Shown piece by piece: positions 42,977-50,997 of a stretch of DNA of 52,805 bases. A program made the translations under genes and the position numbers. Where the stretch lies: the NCBI GenBank assembly GCA_029261965.1, contig JAJDAH010000263.1, positions 1 to 52,805 on the forward strand, in the 5' to 3' direction. Position 1 is the first letter of the stretch. Each line of letters opens with the position of its first letter. Origin of the DNA: Polyangiaceae bacterium. Lineage in GTDB: Bacteria > Myxococcota_A > Polyangia > Polyangiales > Polyangiaceae. Below the pieces are notes generated by a model. That model saw nothing but the letters and a program-made list of their open reading frames with translations. It had not been told where the DNA came from and made no database searches.

Positions 42977-45922
42977 GTGACGCAATCGAGCGAGCATCCA
43001 CCGCGCAAACGCCGCTCCCGGCGCGGCTGGCGCTCCGGACTCGGGAAAGTTCGCGCTGGGGCGCAAAACGCGCTCGAGATCATGCGACTCGGACGTCTCA
43101 ACCCTCGGCAGGGCGCAAGCTACGAAGTGGCGCACGTCGGCAAACACTATCGGCTGCGTCGCTACGAAGGACCCGGGCGCGCCGAGGGTCCGCCGATCGT
43201 TCTCATTCCACCGCTGATGATGACCGCCGAGGTCTACGACGTTGCGCCCGAGGCCAGCGCGGCGGCCACGCTCGTCGCTGCCGGGGTCGATACCTGGGTC
43301 GTCGACTTCGGCTCACCCGAAGAAGAAGAGGGCGGCATGACCCGCACTCTCGATGACCACATTCACTCGGTAGACGAAGCGGTCGACCGCGTCCGCTCGA
43401 CTACCGGGCGGGACGTGCACCTCGGGGGGTACTCGCAGGGAGGCATGTTCGCCTATCAAGTCGCTGCCTACCGCCGGAGTGAGGGCATCGCTTCACTCAT
43501 CACCTTTGGTAGCCCCGTCGACATCCATCGCGGGCTGCCCAAGATAAGCACCGACCTCACGGCACGCATGATCCGTGGGATGCGCCCTTTCGTCGAGCCG
43601 ACGCTGAAGCGAGTCGAAGGCCTTCCAGGCATTCTGACCAGCACCGGGTTCAAAGTGATGAGCTTCCGGAAGGAGCTCGGTCAGATCGTGGATTTTCTCG
43701 CAAAGCTCCACGACCGCCGTGCGCTCGAAAAACGGGAAAACCGTCGGCGGTTCTTGGGCGGCGAAGGGTTCGTCGCATGGCCCGGCCCGGCGTTGCTCAA
43801 GTTCATCGAAGAGTTCATCGTGCACAATCGCATGACGTCCGGCGGTTTCGTCATCGACGGACGCGCCATCACCCTCGCCGACATCACCTGTCCAATCCTC
43901 TACTTCGTAGGATCACGGGACGACGTCGCGCGGCCACCCACCGTGCGGGCAATCAAAGAAGCCGCGCCCCGAGCCACCGTCTACGAAGTCATGATCCCCG
44001 CGGGTCATTTCGGCATGGTGGTCGGATCGACGGCGATGCGCGAATCGTGGCCGACGGTCATCGAGTGGTTGACCTGGACCGAGCAGGAGGGAGGGCTACC
44101 GAAGCTCTTGGCACCGGAAGAACCGATGGTGGACGACGACGCCGTCATCGAGGATCTCGCCTTCGGTGACGGGCTCGACTTCGAGCTCTTCTACGACGTC
44201 GCCATACGCACCGCGGAATCGGCATGGAATTGGGTCGGCGACACCGCCGAGGACGCTGGCGACACCTTCGACCAGGTCCGCTACCAAGTCCCCCGCCTGC
44301 TCAAGCTCAGGAACATCCCGGACGACGACCGGATCAGCCCATCGCTGGCCCTTGCAAAACAAGCCAAGAAGATCCCCGACGGCACGGTCTTCATCTACAA
44401 GGGCCGCGCGATCACCTACGCGCAAGCGGACGAGCGCGTCGACCATGTCGTGCGCGGACTGATTCACTCCGGCGTTTACCCCGGAGAGCGAGTGGGCGTC
44501 TTCATGCGAAGCCGACCGAGCTACCTGTCGACGGTCGGCGCTCTCTGCCGCCTCGGCGCGGTCCCGGCATTGATGCCCCCGGATCTCGACACTGACGAGC
44601 TACGCCGCGCTGTCAACGTCGGCGAGCTTCGATTCATTCTCACCGATCCGGAGCACGCCGAACGTGCGCGCGACGGGTTCGCCGGCAAAGTGTTGGTGCT
44701 CGGCGGCGGGCCGGACCGCGACGTCGTCAGCGGTGTAGTGGACATGGAGCAGATCGATCCCGCGAGAGTAAAGCTGCCGAGCTGGTACCGACCGAACCCG
44801 GGTCGTGCCGCGGATCTGGCGATGATTTTCATCACCATCGGGCAGGGTCGAGATCGGGCGGCGAAGATCACCAACCGCCGGTGGGCTTTTTCGACCTTCG
44901 GCGCCGCAGCAGCCTGCACTCTGACTCCGAGAGACACCGTCTACTGTTGCTTGCCGCTGCATCATCCCGCCGGCCACTTGGTCAGCGTCGGGGCGGCGCT
45001 CGTCGGTGGCGCTCGGCTCGCGTTGGCGACGAGCTTCGAGCCGACGGTTTTCTGGGACGAGGTGCGACGCTCGGGCTCGACGGTCGTGTTCTACGCCGGC
45101 GAGATGGTGAGAGAGCTCGTCGATGCGCCGTCCAGACCGGGGGAGACGGGCAACCCGCTCCGGCTTTTTGCGGGCAGCGGCATGCGCGCCGACGTGTGGC
45201 GACGTGTGCAAGCGCGTTTCGACACCGGTGTGCTCGAGTTCTACGCCGCCACTGAAAACAACGCCGTGCTCGCCAACGCTTCGGGCAAGAAGCTCGGCGC
45301 CCTCGGCAGGCCGCTGCCGGGCACGGCGGAAACCGCAGTCGGCGTCTGGGACTTCGAGGCCGAAGATTTTGCACGCGACCAGGCCGGTAGAATCTTGCGC
45401 GCAGAAGTCGACGAGGTGGGGATCCTCCTGAGCCGCATGAGCCCAACGCAGCCCAAACCCGACGAAGGGCGTGTGGTGATGGATGCGTTCGAACCCGGGG
45501 ACCGCTGGTACGTGACGCGCACGTTGATGCGGCAAGATGCGGACGGGGACTTCTGGTTCGTCGACCAGCTCGGCAACGTCATCCGTACCCCCGACGGCCC
45601 CGCGTTCACTCGTCCGATCGAAGACGTATTGTACGAGCTGCCGGCGGTTCAGCTCGCCGTCGTCTACGGCGCCGAAAACGGCGGGCCAGCAGCGCCTGAA
45701 GCGGCGCTTCTTCTGCGTGCAGGCGAGCGATTCGACCCAGCGGAGCTTCTCGACCTGCTGCGCCAGCACGGAACGGCGATCCTGCGAGTCGTGCGCATCG
45801 TGCGCAGCATCCCGATGACCGACGGCTACCGGCCGCTCAAATCCGAGCTTCGCAAGGGGCGCGTCGACGCGGAACGCATCTACCGCTACGACGAAGCCGC
45901 CGGGGCCTACGTCGAACTCTAG
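42977..45922 (+). CDS. PhaC-like alpha/beta hydrolase fused to an acyl-CoA ligase-like (ANL) domain
   Basis: The 981-aa protein has two halves. Residues ~50-375 resemble PHA synthase (PhaC)-type alpha/beta hydrolases with nucleophile elbow GYSQG (Ser153 instead of the usual Cys), an Asp at 315-316 and His344. Residues ~450-980 resemble very-long-chain acyl-CoA synthetases (FATP/FadD type): YKGRAITYAQADERVD, YAATENNAVLANASG at 756-770 and a C-terminal GYRPLKSELRKGR with the expected lysines. The ATP-binding P-loop (TSGTTGxPK in relatives) reads TIGQGRDRAAK at 620-630 and is poorly conserved. Similar fusions are known in actinobacteria. It may hydrolyse and reactivate an acyl chain, but ligase activity is doubtful. 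GTG 42977 has AAGGGG upstream. Confidence 0.85.
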   Translation: MTQSSEHPPRKRRSRRGWRSGLGKVRAGAQNALEIMRLGRLNPRQGASYEVAHVGKHYRLRRYEGPGRAEGPPIVLIPPLMMTAEVYDVAPEASAAATLVAAGVDTWVVDFGSPEEEEGGMTRTLDDHIHSVDEAVDRVRSTTGRDVHLGGYSQGGMFAYQVAAYRRSEGIASLITFGSPVDIHRGLPKISTDLTARMIRGMRPFVEPTLKRVEGLPGILTSTGFKVMSFRKELGQIVDFLAKLHDRRALEKRENRRRFLGGEGFVAWPGPALLKFIEEFIVHNRMTSGGFVIDGRAITLADITCPILYFVGSRDDVARPPTVRAIKEAAPRATVYEVMIPAGHFGMVVGSTAMRESWPTVIEWLTWTEQEGGLPKLLAPEEPMVDDDAVIEDLAFGDGLDFELFYDVAIRTAESAWNWVGDTAEDAGDTFDQVRYQVPRLLKLRNIPDDDRISPSLALAKQAKKIPDGTVFIYKGRAITYAQADERVDHVVRGLIHSGVYPGERVGVFMRSRPSYLSTVGALCRLGAVPALMPPDLDTDELRRAVNVGELRFILTDPEHAERARDGFAGKVLVLGGGPDRDVVSGVVDMEQIDPARVKLPSWYRPNPGRAADLAMIFITIGQGRDRAAKITNRRWAFSTFGAAAACTLTPRDTVYCCLPLHHPAGHLVSVGAALVGGARLALATSFEPTVFWDEVRRSGSTVVFYAGEMVRELVDAPSRPGETGNPLRLFAGSGMRADVWRRVQARFDTGVLEFYAATENNAVLANASGKKLGALGRPLPGTAETAVGVWDFEAEDFARDQAGRILRAEVDEVGILLSRMSPTQPKPDEGRVVMDAFEPGDRWYVTRTLMRQDADGDFWFVDQLGNVIRTPDGPAFTRPIEDVLYELPAVQLAVVYGAENGGPAAPEAALLLRAGERFDPAELLDLLRQHGTAILRVVRIVRSIPMTDGYRPLKSELRKGRVDAERIYRYDEAAGAYVEL

Positions 45923-45929
45923 CGCACCG

Positions 45930-45964
45930 CCGAGCGTCGCCCGGCGCGGTAGTGAGCCGCTCGG
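45930..45964. terminator. Stem-loop between convergent fusion gene and PilZ gene
   Basis: CCGAGCG (45930-45936) and CGCTCGG (45958-45964) form a perfect 7-bp stem around a 21-nt loop, just before the PilZ stop. No T-tract is present. Confidence 0.35.
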
Positions 45965-45965
45965 G

Positions 45966-46451
45966 TTAGCTCAACAGAGCGCCGAGCGGCTGCAGGCTCC
46001 CGACCCAACGGTTGCTCGGCGCGACGCCGCCCGACAGCCTGGCGAGTCGATGGATCGCGTCGGCCGAATCACGCCGACCCGGGCGGCACCCCGGTGGGCT
46101 CACCGGCCACCACGGCAAGTTGGCTTCGAGCAACCGGCGGGAGAAGGAGTCGATGTGGTCGAACACGAGGCCAAGCGACCGCTTGAACTCGCCCGGACGG
46201 CGCCCGTGCACCACGCGGCTCACCGTGCATTCGGCGTCTACCCATCGGCGCGATAGCGGCGCCTTGAAGGAAACGATGAGCTTTTCACCCGTCAGAACGG
46301 GGTCCGACGGAGAAACGAGCATGCCGCGGCTCGATAAGTTCTCGATCTGGTCGGCGATGAGTCGAAAATCCCGTTCCCGAACGACCTGACACGGCATGCG
46401 GACGGCGTGGCGAAGCGGGCGGGGGCGGTGGTCGGACTGGGCTCGGCGCAT
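45966..46451 (-). CDS. PilZ-domain protein
   Basis: The 161-aa protein starts at ATG 46451, with an excellent GGAGGA ribosome-binding site. The PilZ domain binds c-di-GMP through an N-terminal Arg motif and a D/NxSxxG motif. Here RPLRHAVRMPCQV provides the basic part and NLSSRGMLVS the second motif, so binding is plausible though the Arg spacing is not canonical. Around position 85 RRWVDAECTVSRVVHG continues the barrel. The C-terminal ~55 residues look unstructured. Confidence 0.75.
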   Translation of the reverse strand: MRRAQSDHRPRPLRHAVRMPCQVVRERDFRLIADQIENLSSRGMLVSPSDPVLTGEKLIVSFKAPLSRRWVDAECTVSRVVHGRRPGEFKRSLGLVFDHIDSFSRRLLEANLPWWPVSPPGCRPGRRDSADAIHRLARLSGGVAPSNRWVGSLQPLGALLS

Positions 46452-46573
46452 GATTCCTCCGGAACGTAGCGGTGCAAACGGACGACGTTTTCTCGTGAAA
46501 TGATCGTAGGCCGGGCCGGATCCAAAGGGCCAAATCCCGGGTGCTATGACGGCGCGCGAGCAGGGACAGTCGG

Positions 46574-48010
46574 CTACACGAGCTCGAGGTGCCCCTCGTC
46601 GTACCCCGAAGCGCCGGCGACGATGGCTTCGAGTCTTTCGCGACGCTCGGTCGAGATGGCGTCCAGGGTCTCGAGGATCTGAGGGTGAGTCATGATGACC
46701 TGGCGGAACTCCTTCGCCGGGAGCTGGAGAGCAAAGCACTTGTCCCGAGCACTCACCGTGGCGAGCGCAGGCTCTTGACTGAGAAGCGAGATTTCCCCAA
46801 AGAGATCGCCGGCGCCGAGAGTGGCGAGACGATGACGAGCCTCATCCTGCTCGCGCTCGACTCGGACCGACCCACTCAACAACACGTAGAGCCCTTCGGC
46901 GTCCGCCCCCTGCTCGACGAGCACCGCGTCCCGCTCGACCTCGAGAAACTTGAACCTCGCCGCCAGCGCGCGGCGCTCGCCCCCGCTGTAAGGGGTGAAC
47001 AACTGGTTGGTCTTTACCAGTCGATCGATCAGGCGATCTCGAAGGAACCGCAGCAAAACCGCCAGCACGCTGGGCTCGGCTTCGATGAGCTCGTTGATGG
47101 CCTGCGGCACCAGCATGAGCAGTTGGGTTTCCTCCACCGCTCGCGCGGTCGCAGTTCGAGGCTGATTGCTGACGAGGCCGATCTCACCGAAGAACTCCCC
47201 TTCCCCGAGCCGGTGCAGCTCTCGCTCGACCCCGTCCACCGCGGTGACGATGGCCACTTGCCCTTCGGCAATGACATAGAGCGCAAAAGCCGGATCTCCC
47301 TCCTCGAACGCCACTTCACCCGGATCCAGCTGCACGAAGCCGAGCTTCTCGATGAGCCGTTCGAGTGATTCCTGACCGAGATCGCTGAAAAGTGGCAACT
47401 CCGGCAGCAGGTCCCTCGCGACGAGCTGCGCTTCTTCCTCCGGGCTGAGCTCACTCTCCTCGCTCTCGTCCTCTTCCCAATCCATGTCTTCGAGCGGGAT
47501 TTCGTGAACTCCGATCTTCGGCAAGTCCGGAGAGCTCTCGAGCGGTTTCGATCCCTGGACCACCTCGTTCAGAGAGGCGTTTTGCAGACCGCCGCGAGTA
47601 GCCACCATTTGTCGCGCGGCCTCGCCGCGGATCCGCGACATGCCCATGCGCCGCCTCGAGCCGAGCTCGGCGAGCCGCGCCTGCGTCGCCTTGTGTTCCG
47701 GGTCGATGGTCAAGATGACCTTGCACATGGCGATCGCCTTCAGGAAAAACTCGCCCTTCAGGTAGCCGTCGGACGCCCGGGCCAGAGCTTTGATCGCTTT
47801 CTTCTTCTCCCCTGCGCGGCGGTAGCTCTCCGCCGCGCGCCTCGCCCAATCCGGATCCGGATCGACCTGTTCTAGCCGTCCGTACACGTCGCCGGCATCC
47901 GCGTGCTTGCCCTTCTCGACGAGCTTGGCCGCCTCGGTTCGAAGGACTGTCGGGTCGTTGCTTTTCTTTTTCCTGCCGAACACGGAGCCGGCGAGTATAT
48001 CCGACATCAT
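46574..48010 (-). CDS. Double cyclic-nucleotide-binding-domain protein with helical N-terminus
   Basis: The 478-aa protein has a TPR-like helical region at ~25-115 (HADAGDVYGRLEQVDPDPDW, KAIAMCKVILTIDPEHKAT), an acidic linker at ~172-195, and two CNB domains (~203-325 and ~335-455). Cassette A is FGEIGLVSNQPRTATA (Glu276, Arg285). Cassette B is FGEISLLSQEPALATV, where the phosphate-binding Arg is replaced by Ala415. No DNA-binding helix-turn-helix follows, so it is a receptor or scaffold, not a CRP-type regulator. The start is ATG 48010 (or 48007). It is divergent from the GST gene. Confidence 0.85.
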   Translation of the reverse strand: MMSDILAGSVFGRKKKSNDPTVLRTEAAKLVEKGKHADAGDVYGRLEQVDPDPDWARRAAESYRRAGEKKKAIKALARASDGYLKGEFFLKAIAMCKVILTIDPEHKATQARLAELGSRRRMGMSRIRGEAARQMVATRGGLQNASLNEVVQGSKPLESSPDLPKIGVHEIPLEDMDWEEDESEESELSPEEEAQLVARDLLPELPLFSDLGQESLERLIEKLGFVQLDPGEVAFEEGDPAFALYVIAEGQVAIVTAVDGVERELHRLGEGEFFGEIGLVSNQPRTATARAVEETQLLMLVPQAINELIEAEPSVLAVLLRFLRDRLIDRLVKTNQLFTPYSGGERRALAARFKFLEVERDAVLVEQGADAEGLYVLLSGSVRVEREQDEARHRLATLGAGDLFGEISLLSQEPALATVSARDKCFALQLPAKEFRQVIMTHPQILETLDAISTERRERLEAIVAGASGYDEGHLELV

Positions 48011-48176
48011 CCCGTGGCGACGATCCGACCCGCTCGCCACGAGGATCGACGGATGGCTCCGCCCGATCTGCGACGGCGTGAACATGCCGCCGGACTCGAC
48101 CTCGCACCGCGAGTCGCGATGGATCTCGCGCTTCGGGGCCCTTGATCGCCCGCCGAACGTGGGGCATGACCGATCT

Positions 48177-48800
48177 ATGCCGAAATTCGAGCTTTCGTAC
48201 TTCGACTTCCACGGCGGCCGCGGCGAGCCTGCGCGGCTCGCGCTTTTCATCGGTGGCATCGACTTCGACGACGATCGCATCCCGCTCAGCGAATGGCCGA
48301 GCCGCAAACCCAACACGCCGTTCGGCGCCGTTCCCGTTCTTGGCGTGGATGGCCAAAAGATCACGCAGTCGAACGCCATCAACACCTACGTGGGGAAGCT
48401 CGGCGGCCTCTATCCCGAAGATCCTCTCCAGGCGCTCTACTGCGACGAAACCATGGGTGCCGTCGAGGACATCTCGAACAAGGTCGTCGCCACCTTCTCC
48501 ATGTCGGGGGACGCACAGAAAACCGCCCGGCAAGAGCTCTGCGACGGCCCGCTCAAGTTCTATCTCGAAAGGATCGAGGGCCTGTTGGTGCGGGGCGGCG
48601 GCGAGTTCTTCGCCGACAAGCGTCTGACCGTCGCCGATCTCAAAGTGTTCTGTTGGATCCGGCACACTCGATCCGGCAATCTGGACCACATCCCGACGGA
48701 TCTCGTCGACCGTGTGGCTCCGAAGCTCGCCGGGCATTGCGACCGAATCGCGAAGAACACCGATGTGGTCCGCTACTACGAAAGTCGGAGCGCAAAATAG
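48177..48800 (+). CDS. Glutathione S-transferase, sigma-like
   Basis: The 207-aa protein matches the GST fold: an N-terminal thioredoxin-like domain with the catalytic-region Tyr (LSYFDFHGGRGEPARLAL) and the VPVLGVDGQKITQSNAI glutathione-binding loop, then the helical C-terminal domain (FFADKRLTVADLKVFCWIRH). It resembles sigma-class or prostaglandin-D-synthase-type GSTs, which conjugate or isomerise using glutathione. Substrates are unknown. Its stop is 20 bases from the convergent HD-domain gene. Confidence 0.9.
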   Translation: MPKFELSYFDFHGGRGEPARLALFIGGIDFDDDRIPLSEWPSRKPNTPFGAVPVLGVDGQKITQSNAINTYVGKLGGLYPEDPLQALYCDETMGAVEDISNKVVATFSMSGDAQKTARQELCDGPLKFYLERIEGLLVRGGGEFFADKRLTVADLKVFCWIRHTRSGNLDHIPTDLVDRVAPKLAGHCDRIAKNTDVVRYYESRSAK

Positions 48801-48810
48801 CCGCGCGACG

Positions 48811-48840
48811 CGGAAGACCGCTAGCCCGGCCCGTCTTCCG
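48811..48840. terminator. Bidirectional stem-loop between GST and HD-domain genes
   Basis: CGGAAGAC (48811-48818) and GTCTTCCG (48833-48840) form a perfect 8-bp stem with a 14-nt loop. It covers the end of the HD gene and follows the GST stop. Confidence 0.5.
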
Positions 48841-49432
48841 AAGCGTAGATGCTCCGACGCGGTGCCGAGCAAATTCGACGAACCATCGGCTCGAAGTCAG
48901 CGAGCGGCATCGACTCGTAGCTCGGATCGAACGAGGCCTGATCGTACAGCTCGCAGAATTCCGCAGTGAAGTCGAACCATTCGTGATCGCGAAAACGTTC
49001 ACGCATGTCGCGATCCAGCCCGAAGTGCTCGAAGTAGTAGTAGCCCTGAAAGACGGCGTGGTGCTGCACCATCCAGTGATTTTGCTCCGAAACGAAAGGC
49101 TGGAGCATCGCGGCGGCGAGATCCTGATGGTTGAAGGTACAGAGGTCGTCTCCAATGTCGTGCAGTAGCGCGCACACGACGTACTCCTCGTCCCGTCCGT
49201 CTCGCAGCGCTCGCGTGGCCGTCTGCAGCGAGTGCTCGAGACGGTCCACGGCGTAGCCCGCGTGGTGGCCACGCAATCCTTCGAGGTAGGTGAGGATGCG
49301 GCCGGCTAGTCGCGTGCTGTAGTCGATGCCGTGCACCAAAACGACTCGCCACTCGTCCGCCGAGCCGTCCTTCATCTGGGTGAAGTTGGCGCGCCGAGCG
49401 AGGCTGGGATCTTCGATTCGAGGTGTCTCCAT
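48821..49432 (-). CDS. HD-domain phosphohydrolase or PhnZ/MIOX-like oxygenase
   Basis: The 203-aa protein has the metal ligands of the HD/MIOX superfamily in order: RLEHSLQTATRAL (His), CALLHDIGDD (His-Asp), NHQDLAAAML (His), MVQHHAVFQGYYY (His) and CELYDQASFDP (Asp). This arrangement is the one used by PhnZ-type mixed-valent diiron oxygenases and by some predicted HD phosphohydrolases; the position after HDIG is Asp rather than His. The substrate is unknown. ATG 49432 overlaps the possible AraC ATG 49431 (CATG), and a 14-bp palindrome lies in the shared region. Confidence 0.75.
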   Translation of the reverse strand: METPRIEDPSLARRANFTQMKDGSADEWRVVLVHGIDYSTRLAGRILTYLEGLRGHHAGYAVDRLEHSLQTATRALRDGRDEEYVVCALLHDIGDDLCTFNHQDLAAAMLQPFVSEQNHWMVQHHAVFQGYYYFEHFGLDRDMRERFRDHEWFDFTAEFCELYDQASFDPSYESMPLADFEPMVRRICSAPRRSIYASEDGPG

Positions 49433-49463
49433 GCTCGGATCCTGGCGCAAACTCGCACTGCTG

Positions 49464-49477
49464 GCTTCGCGCGAAGC
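49464..49477. promoter_or_regulatory. 14-bp perfect palindrome, candidate operator
   Basis: GCTTCGCGCGAAGC reads the same on both strands and lies 32 bases upstream of the HD-gene ATG and 28 bases upstream of AraC GTG 49506. A dimeric regulator could bind it, possibly the AraC protein itself or another one. Confidence 0.45.
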
Positions 49478-49488
49478 GCCCGACTTGT

Positions 49489-49494
49489 TATCAT
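49489..49494 (+). promoter_or_regulatory. Candidate -10 box of the AraC gene
   Basis: TATCAT lies 11 nt before GTG 49506 in a short AT-rich stretch. Confidence 0.3.
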
Positions 49495-49505
49495 TTGGTG
49501 CCGCC

Positions 49506-50348
49506 GTGCCCCACGAGACCCTGGACCAGTGGAACGTCCCACGCACTCTGTCGGGAGTTGCGATCTTCGAAGACTTCTCTGGCGGGTACACGGGCAACCT
49601 CGAGGCGCACACCCACGCCGAGCTCGAGCTGCACCTGATACTTCGCGGCAGTTGCTCCTTCATCGTCGAAAACGAACGTTTCGATGCCCCGGCCGGCTCG
49701 TTGGTCTGGGTCCCGCCGAAAGTCGATCATCACGTGTTCGACGTCGAACCGAACTTTCGACGTTGGGTGGCGTTATTTCGGCCGCACGCCATCCGGGCCG
49801 TGTTGCCACGCACCGACGCGCGTCGGCTTCTCAGGAGTCGAACGGCGGCAGCGCTCACGCGCCAGCTCACGGTGCCCGTCGCCCGCGGACTCGAACGCAA
49901 CCTCGCCGAAGCTCGCGACATGGCCTTCGGCGAACCCTCGATACACAACGCGGGTGTCCACTTCGCGCTCGCCAGGGCGTGGCATGTGTTCGGTCGAGAA
50001 AACCGGATCCCGTCGGCGTCCCCGCTGCACCCCGCAGTCGTGCGCGCGGTTCATGCTCTGCGACACGAAAGTTCGCCCCACTCGGTCCGTCAGCTCGCCA
50101 AGCAGTGCGGCTCGAGCCCGGCCCGCCTGTCGCGACTGTTCGCCGAGCAAGTCGGTTCGAGCATCACCGACTTTCGCAACCGCCTGCGAATCGAGCGCTT
50201 CATCGAAATCTACGGCGGTGGCGAGCGACACACGATGACGTCAGCTTCACTCGAAGCCGGGTTCGGCAGCTACGCTCAGTTCTATCGCGTGCTCCGCCAG
50301 GTACTCGACGTGACGCCCGCGGAATTTCGAAGGCGAGCTCCTGGATAG
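49506..50348 (+). CDS. AraC-family transcriptional regulator with cupin domain
   Basis: From GTG 49506 the product has 280 aa. An N-terminal cupin ligand domain (NLEAHTHAELELHLILRGSC, APAGSLVWVPPKVDHHVFD) is followed by the two helix-turn-helix motifs of the AraC/XylS fold (VRQLAKQCGSSPARLSRLFA and SLEAGFGSYAQFYRVLRQVL). ATG 49431 would add 25 residues and overlap the divergent HD gene; the downstream start leaves room for the palindrome and a -10 box. It may control the divergent HD gene and respond to a small ligand. Confidence 0.85.
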   Translation: MPHETLDQWNVPRTLSGVAIFEDFSGGYTGNLEAHTHAELELHLILRGSCSFIVENERFDAPAGSLVWVPPKVDHHVFDVEPNFRRWVALFRPHAIRAVLPRTDARRLLRSRTAAALTRQLTVPVARGLERNLAEARDMAFGEPSIHNAGVHFALARAWHVFGRENRIPSASPLHPAVVRAVHALRHESSPHSVRQLAKQCGSSPARLSRLFAEQVGSSITDFRNRLRIERFIEIYGGGERHTMTSASLEAGFGSYAQFYRVLRQVLDVTPAEFRRRAPG

Positions 50349-50351
50349 AGT

Positions 50352-50370
50352 CCGGGGCTCTCGACCCCGG
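50352..50370. terminator. Bidirectional stem-loop between AraC and zinc-ribbon genes
   Basis: CCGGGG (50352-50357) and CCCCGG (50365-50370) form a perfect 6-bp GC stem with a 7-nt loop between two convergent stops that are only 25 bases apart. Confidence 0.5.
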
Positions 50371-50373
50371 CGC

Positions 50374-50841
50374 TCAGTCGTCGTCGTCTGACCCCGGTAC
50401 GACGTCGGCCGGCGGTGGCACGGAACCGCCGGGACCATCGCGAAACGCTTCGACGGGAACTCGTACGGCCTTGAGCCGCATCGTGGCTTTGTCGTGGAAT
50501 TGTCGAGTCACTTCGCTCTGGATCTTGCCGGTTTCGATTCGAGTGGTCGGTATGCGCTGAAGGTGCTCGGTGGGATTCGGAACGACGGGCGTAGCCGATG
50601 GGGCCGGGGCCGTATCGGAATCGACTTCGACGCCCATGATCTTCACCGACGGCTTTCTCTTCGGCGGGTCGGCGGCCGGTTTTGGCTCGTCATCACGCGG
50701 CTCTCGGCCGTCGATGTCGATCCGCCCCTGGCAGCTCTTGCACTTCAGCGCGGTCTGCTTGCCGCGAACGCGGCGATCCCAAATCTGGTCGGAGATCTTG
50801 ATCTTTTTTTGGCAGCTTGGGCACTGGACCGAATGCGGCAC
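50374..50841 (-). CDS. MJ0042-type zinc-ribbon protein with acidic tail
   Basis: The ~155-aa product from GTG 50841 begins with the zinc-finger pattern C7-P-S-C10 and C34-K-S-C37, including the KIKISDQIWDRRVRGKQT segment typical of MJ0042-family zinc ribbons. The rest is Pro/Lys-rich, then beta-poor (SEVTRQFHDKATMRLKA) and ends in SDDDD. In myxobacteria such N-terminal ribbons are often found on regulatory or gliding-motility proteins. Function is unknown. TATACT stands 9 nt before the start codon. Confidence 0.7.
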   Translation of the reverse strand: MPHSVQCPSCQKKIKISDQIWDRRVRGKQTALKCKSCQGRIDIDGREPRDDEPKPAADPPKRKPSVKIMGVEVDSDTAPAPSATPVVPNPTEHLQRIPTTRIETGKIQSEVTRQFHDKATMRLKAVRVPVEAFRDGPGGSVPPPADVVPGSDDDD

Positions 50842-50850
50842 GGTCCGGCG

Positions 50851-50856
50851 AGTATA
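50851..50856 (-). promoter_or_regulatory. Candidate leaderless -10 box of the zinc-ribbon gene
   Basis: On the minus strand TATACT (50856-50851) matches the consensus at 5 of 6 positions, 9 nt before GTG 50841. Confidence 0.45.
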
Positions 50857-50997
50857 GGGGATCCGCGCAGAAGCAAAGCCGCGGTCTTTTCGGGCCGAGC
50901 CCCGGGATCCAGCCATCGACCTCTGGTTGGAGGCGGCCCGCCGGGCGGCGTCTCCACGCGTTTGCCCCCCGGCGTGCAAGCCCGCCGGCTCCGTGAG

